From: Clostridiales bacterium
GTDB lineage: Bacteria > Bacillota > Clostridia > Lachnospirales > Lachnospiraceae
DNA: 6,160 nt
NCBI GenBank assembly: GCA_019420405.1
Contig: JAHZHF010000013.1
Span: 21,439 to 27,598, forward strand
Reading direction: 5' to 3'
The notes beneath the pieces were generated by a model. That model made no database searches and was not told the DNA's origin. It was given only the letters and a program-made list of their open reading frames with translations. The translations under genes and the position numbers were made by a program. Positions 4,713-6,160 of this stretch are shown piece by piece; the stretch's first letter is position 1, and each line of letters opens with the position of its first letter.

Positions 4713-5987
4713 TTACTTCTTTCCACCATTTTTCAGTCCGTCCTCAGTCAGCCCCTCCTGGGCGAGCATGGTATGAAGCACGGAAATATCCGATGAAACA
4801 TCCCACGCCGTATCCTGGAACAGATCGTCCAGCAGTTTTTCAAATGCCGTGTTCAGCGTATCAAGTGTCTTCTCAATCTCCTGTTTTGATGAAATGATAT
4901 TTTCTCCCTGTACCGGCTGAGAATCCAGCTCCTCGTAGGCGTCCAGAAGCTTGATCGTCATCGGCAGATAATATTCCATCAGCCTTCGGATATCATCCAC
5001 TGACTCCGGATTCTGCTCCACTCGATCGAAAATACGGTCCACCAGCATCTCCATCCTTGAGATCTTTGCCGAAATCTCCTCTCCCGGTATGGCGTCGTTT
5101 GCCTCCCGGATCTTTCTCACATATTCGTCTCCGGCTTCCACAATCTTTTTTATCTCAGGAGACAGCTTTGAATACTCCTGTCTCTGCTTCTCCGCAGCGG
5201 CTTCCCGTTCTTCTTTCTCCCTGCGCATCCGCTCCATCAGCCCGGTATACTGACGGTAGGCATCATCACTTACCATCAGGCATGTAGCCTGCTCATCCAG
5301 ATGCCCCTGACGAAACCAGCCTTTCTTGATCATCTTTTTCAGATCCTTGACCGTACTTTTTACCGAACGTCCTGTTTTCTGAGCCAGCTCTTTGATCTCA
5401 CAGTATTCCCTGTTTCCGAGAAGTTTCACATATTTTCTGAAACGTCCCACTTCACACACCATACTTGTTCCGGCCCAGGCCATCACCGCAAAAGCGGCCA
5501 CACCAACTCCAAAGACGGCTGCCGATATCTGCAGCGCAAGCTCCCAGCCCGCAGCAAACGCACCCAGGCATAAAAGCAGAAGAAAGATCAGTGATCCCGC
5601 CCCGAAAACATATCCTGTTGCCGCCAGAAAAACGCCTCCGACTTTCGTGGATGTTCCCTTCAAATAGAGCGGCTGCTTCTTTGCTGTTCCGAATCCAACG
5701 GAGTCTGAACCTGGCCGCTCCGGCCCTTGCCGGTACGGTCCCTGCTGATATGCGTCCTGCTGTCCGCTCCACGCCTGATCCGGGCCCCGCTGCCCGTTCC
5801 ATCCGCCATTCATCGGGTTATCTCTGTACCACCCGCCGTTTTTCAAGCCCCGGGACACATTATCCATCGCCTGTCCGATCGTATCGGAAACCGTCTGACT
5901 CAGCCTGCTGAAATCCCGGGAATCCACAGCGTTTTGAATCGTTCTTCGCAGTTCATCTCCGAACCTCTCCCAGTCATTATTTATCAT
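4713..5987 (-). CDS. xpaC: XpaC family membrane protein (5-bromo-4-chloroindolyl phosphate hydrolysis family)
   Basis: The 424-residue product has five visible regions. Residues 1-48 are a helical segment (DWERFGDELRRTIQNAVDSR). Residues 50-100 are a Gly/Gln/Pro/Trp-rich linker with NGGW twice. Two hydrophobic helices lie at about 117-147 and 151-173. Residues about 190-242 resemble a winged helix: YCEIKELAQKTGRSVKSTV, then an L-K-K-M-I-K-K-G-W helix end. A charged helix (249-275) leads to the helical XpaC C-terminal domain (about 278-415), with LMEYYLPMTIKLLDAYEELD and DDLFQDTAWDVSSDISVLHT. The ATG at 5987 is preferred over that at 6023 because GAGGAGG (5994-6000) lies six bases upstream. 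The family name comes from a B. subtilis X-phos phenotype and does not prove phosphatase activity. It probably works with TelA, encoded next in the operon, at the membrane during envelope stress; that role is inferred. Confidence 0.9.
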   Translation of the reverse strand: MINNDWERFGDELRRTIQNAVDSRDFSRLSQTVSDTIGQAMDNVSRGLKNGGWYRDNPMNGGWNGQRGPDQAWSGQQDAYQQGPYRQGPERPGSDSVGFGTAKKQPLYLKGTSTKVGGVFLAATGYVFGAGSLIFLLLLCLGAFAAGWELALQISAAVFGVGVAAFAVMAWAGTSMVCEVGRFRKYVKLLGNREYCEIKELAQKTGRSVKSTVKDLKKMIKKGWFRQGHLDEQATCLMVSDDAYRQYTGLMERMRREKEEREAAAEKQRQEYSKLSPEIKKIVEAGDEYVRKIREANDAIPGEEISAKISRMEMLVDRIFDRVEQNPESVDDIRRLMEYYLPMTIKLLDAYEELDSQPVQGENIISSKQEIEKTLDTLNTAFEKLLDDLFQDTAWDVSSDISVLHTMLAQEGLTEDGLKNGGKK

Positions 5988-6036
5988 GAAAATCCTCCTC
6001 AAACGCTTGACCATCAAAATCATTTGTATGATAATC

Positions 6037-6065
6037 AGTTTAGTCGCAACCTATAGAAAAGTCAA
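6037..6065 (-). promoter_or_regulatory. Sigma-A-type promoter of the xpaC-telA operon
   Basis: On the minus strand TTGACT (6065-6060) is followed after exactly 17 bases by TAAACT (6042-6037), matching the consensus at five and four of six positions. Transcription would start near 6030, about 43 bases before the ATG at 5987. That supports the 5987 start over 6023, which would leave almost no leader. The region upstream (6066-6160) is AT-rich to about 6127, with no gene I can support. Confidence 0.65.
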
Positions 6066-6160
6066 TAATTCACAAAATTAAATAAGTAATGTTCAGCTAT
6101 TTAGTTCAATAACACTTTCTGTTAAATACGGCCGGAAGCGGAGCGAAGTTTTGACCATAT

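Noticed and set aside
5465..6056. Plus-strand open frames of 148 and 109 codons, and a minus-strand frame at 5452-5802
   Set aside because: All overlap xpaC in other frames and are Pro/Arg/Ser-rich or Gly/Arg-rich without domain similarity.
6128..6160. GC-rich stretch with the mirror-like motif GAAGCGGAGCGAAG at the right edge
   Set aside because: It is too short and cut by the window edge. It has no clear hairpin or coding sense, so I cannot support a repeat or gene end.

Overview
The window looks like chromosomal DNA from a gut-type Clostridia, most likely Lachnospiraceae. This rests on moderate G+C by eye, strong AGGAGG-type ribosome binding sites, and protein families common together there: a DUF5107 protein with a divergent AraC regulator, an XpaC/TelA pair, and an AAA-ATPase-like/PD-(D/E)XK protein. 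Species cannot be named from the sequence.

Layout. (1) 1-1330, minus strand: the first 443 residues of a DUF5107 protein that runs off the left edge. (2) 1331-1620: a divergent intergenic region with a probable promoter for each side. The araC side has a palindrome at the expected transcription start, two consecutive hairpins, and a three-codon open frame behind a perfect Shine-Dalgarno sequence. (3) 1621-2466, plus strand: an AraC-family regulator with a cupin-type sensor half. (4) 2467-2551: a 13-bp inverted copy of the araC leader sequence, then a 71-nt hairpin that can terminate both converging transcription units. (5) 2582-3513, minus strand: a broken AAA-ATPase-like/PD-(D/E)XK gene. Its 5' part is missing, a central segment is deleted out of frame, and the nuclease motif appears damaged. 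(6) 3549-4685 and 4713-5987, minus strand: TelA-like and XpaC-like genes in one operon, with a sigma-A-type promoter at 6037-6065. I see no gene or clear signal in 6066-6160.

How the parts work together. The AraC protein probably senses a sugar or related compound and controls the divergent DUF5107 gene, a common arrangement for carbohydrate use. XpaC (membrane-anchored) and TelA (soluble, helical) form a conserved Firmicutes pair linked to cell-envelope stress; their exact biochemical role is not established. The nuclease remnant follows telA with no terminator between, so it is probably transcribed passively from the xpaC promoter.

I do not see a complete new defence or mobile system. The most original signals are the structured araC leader with its minimal upstream ORF, and the deletion junction in the nuclease remnant.
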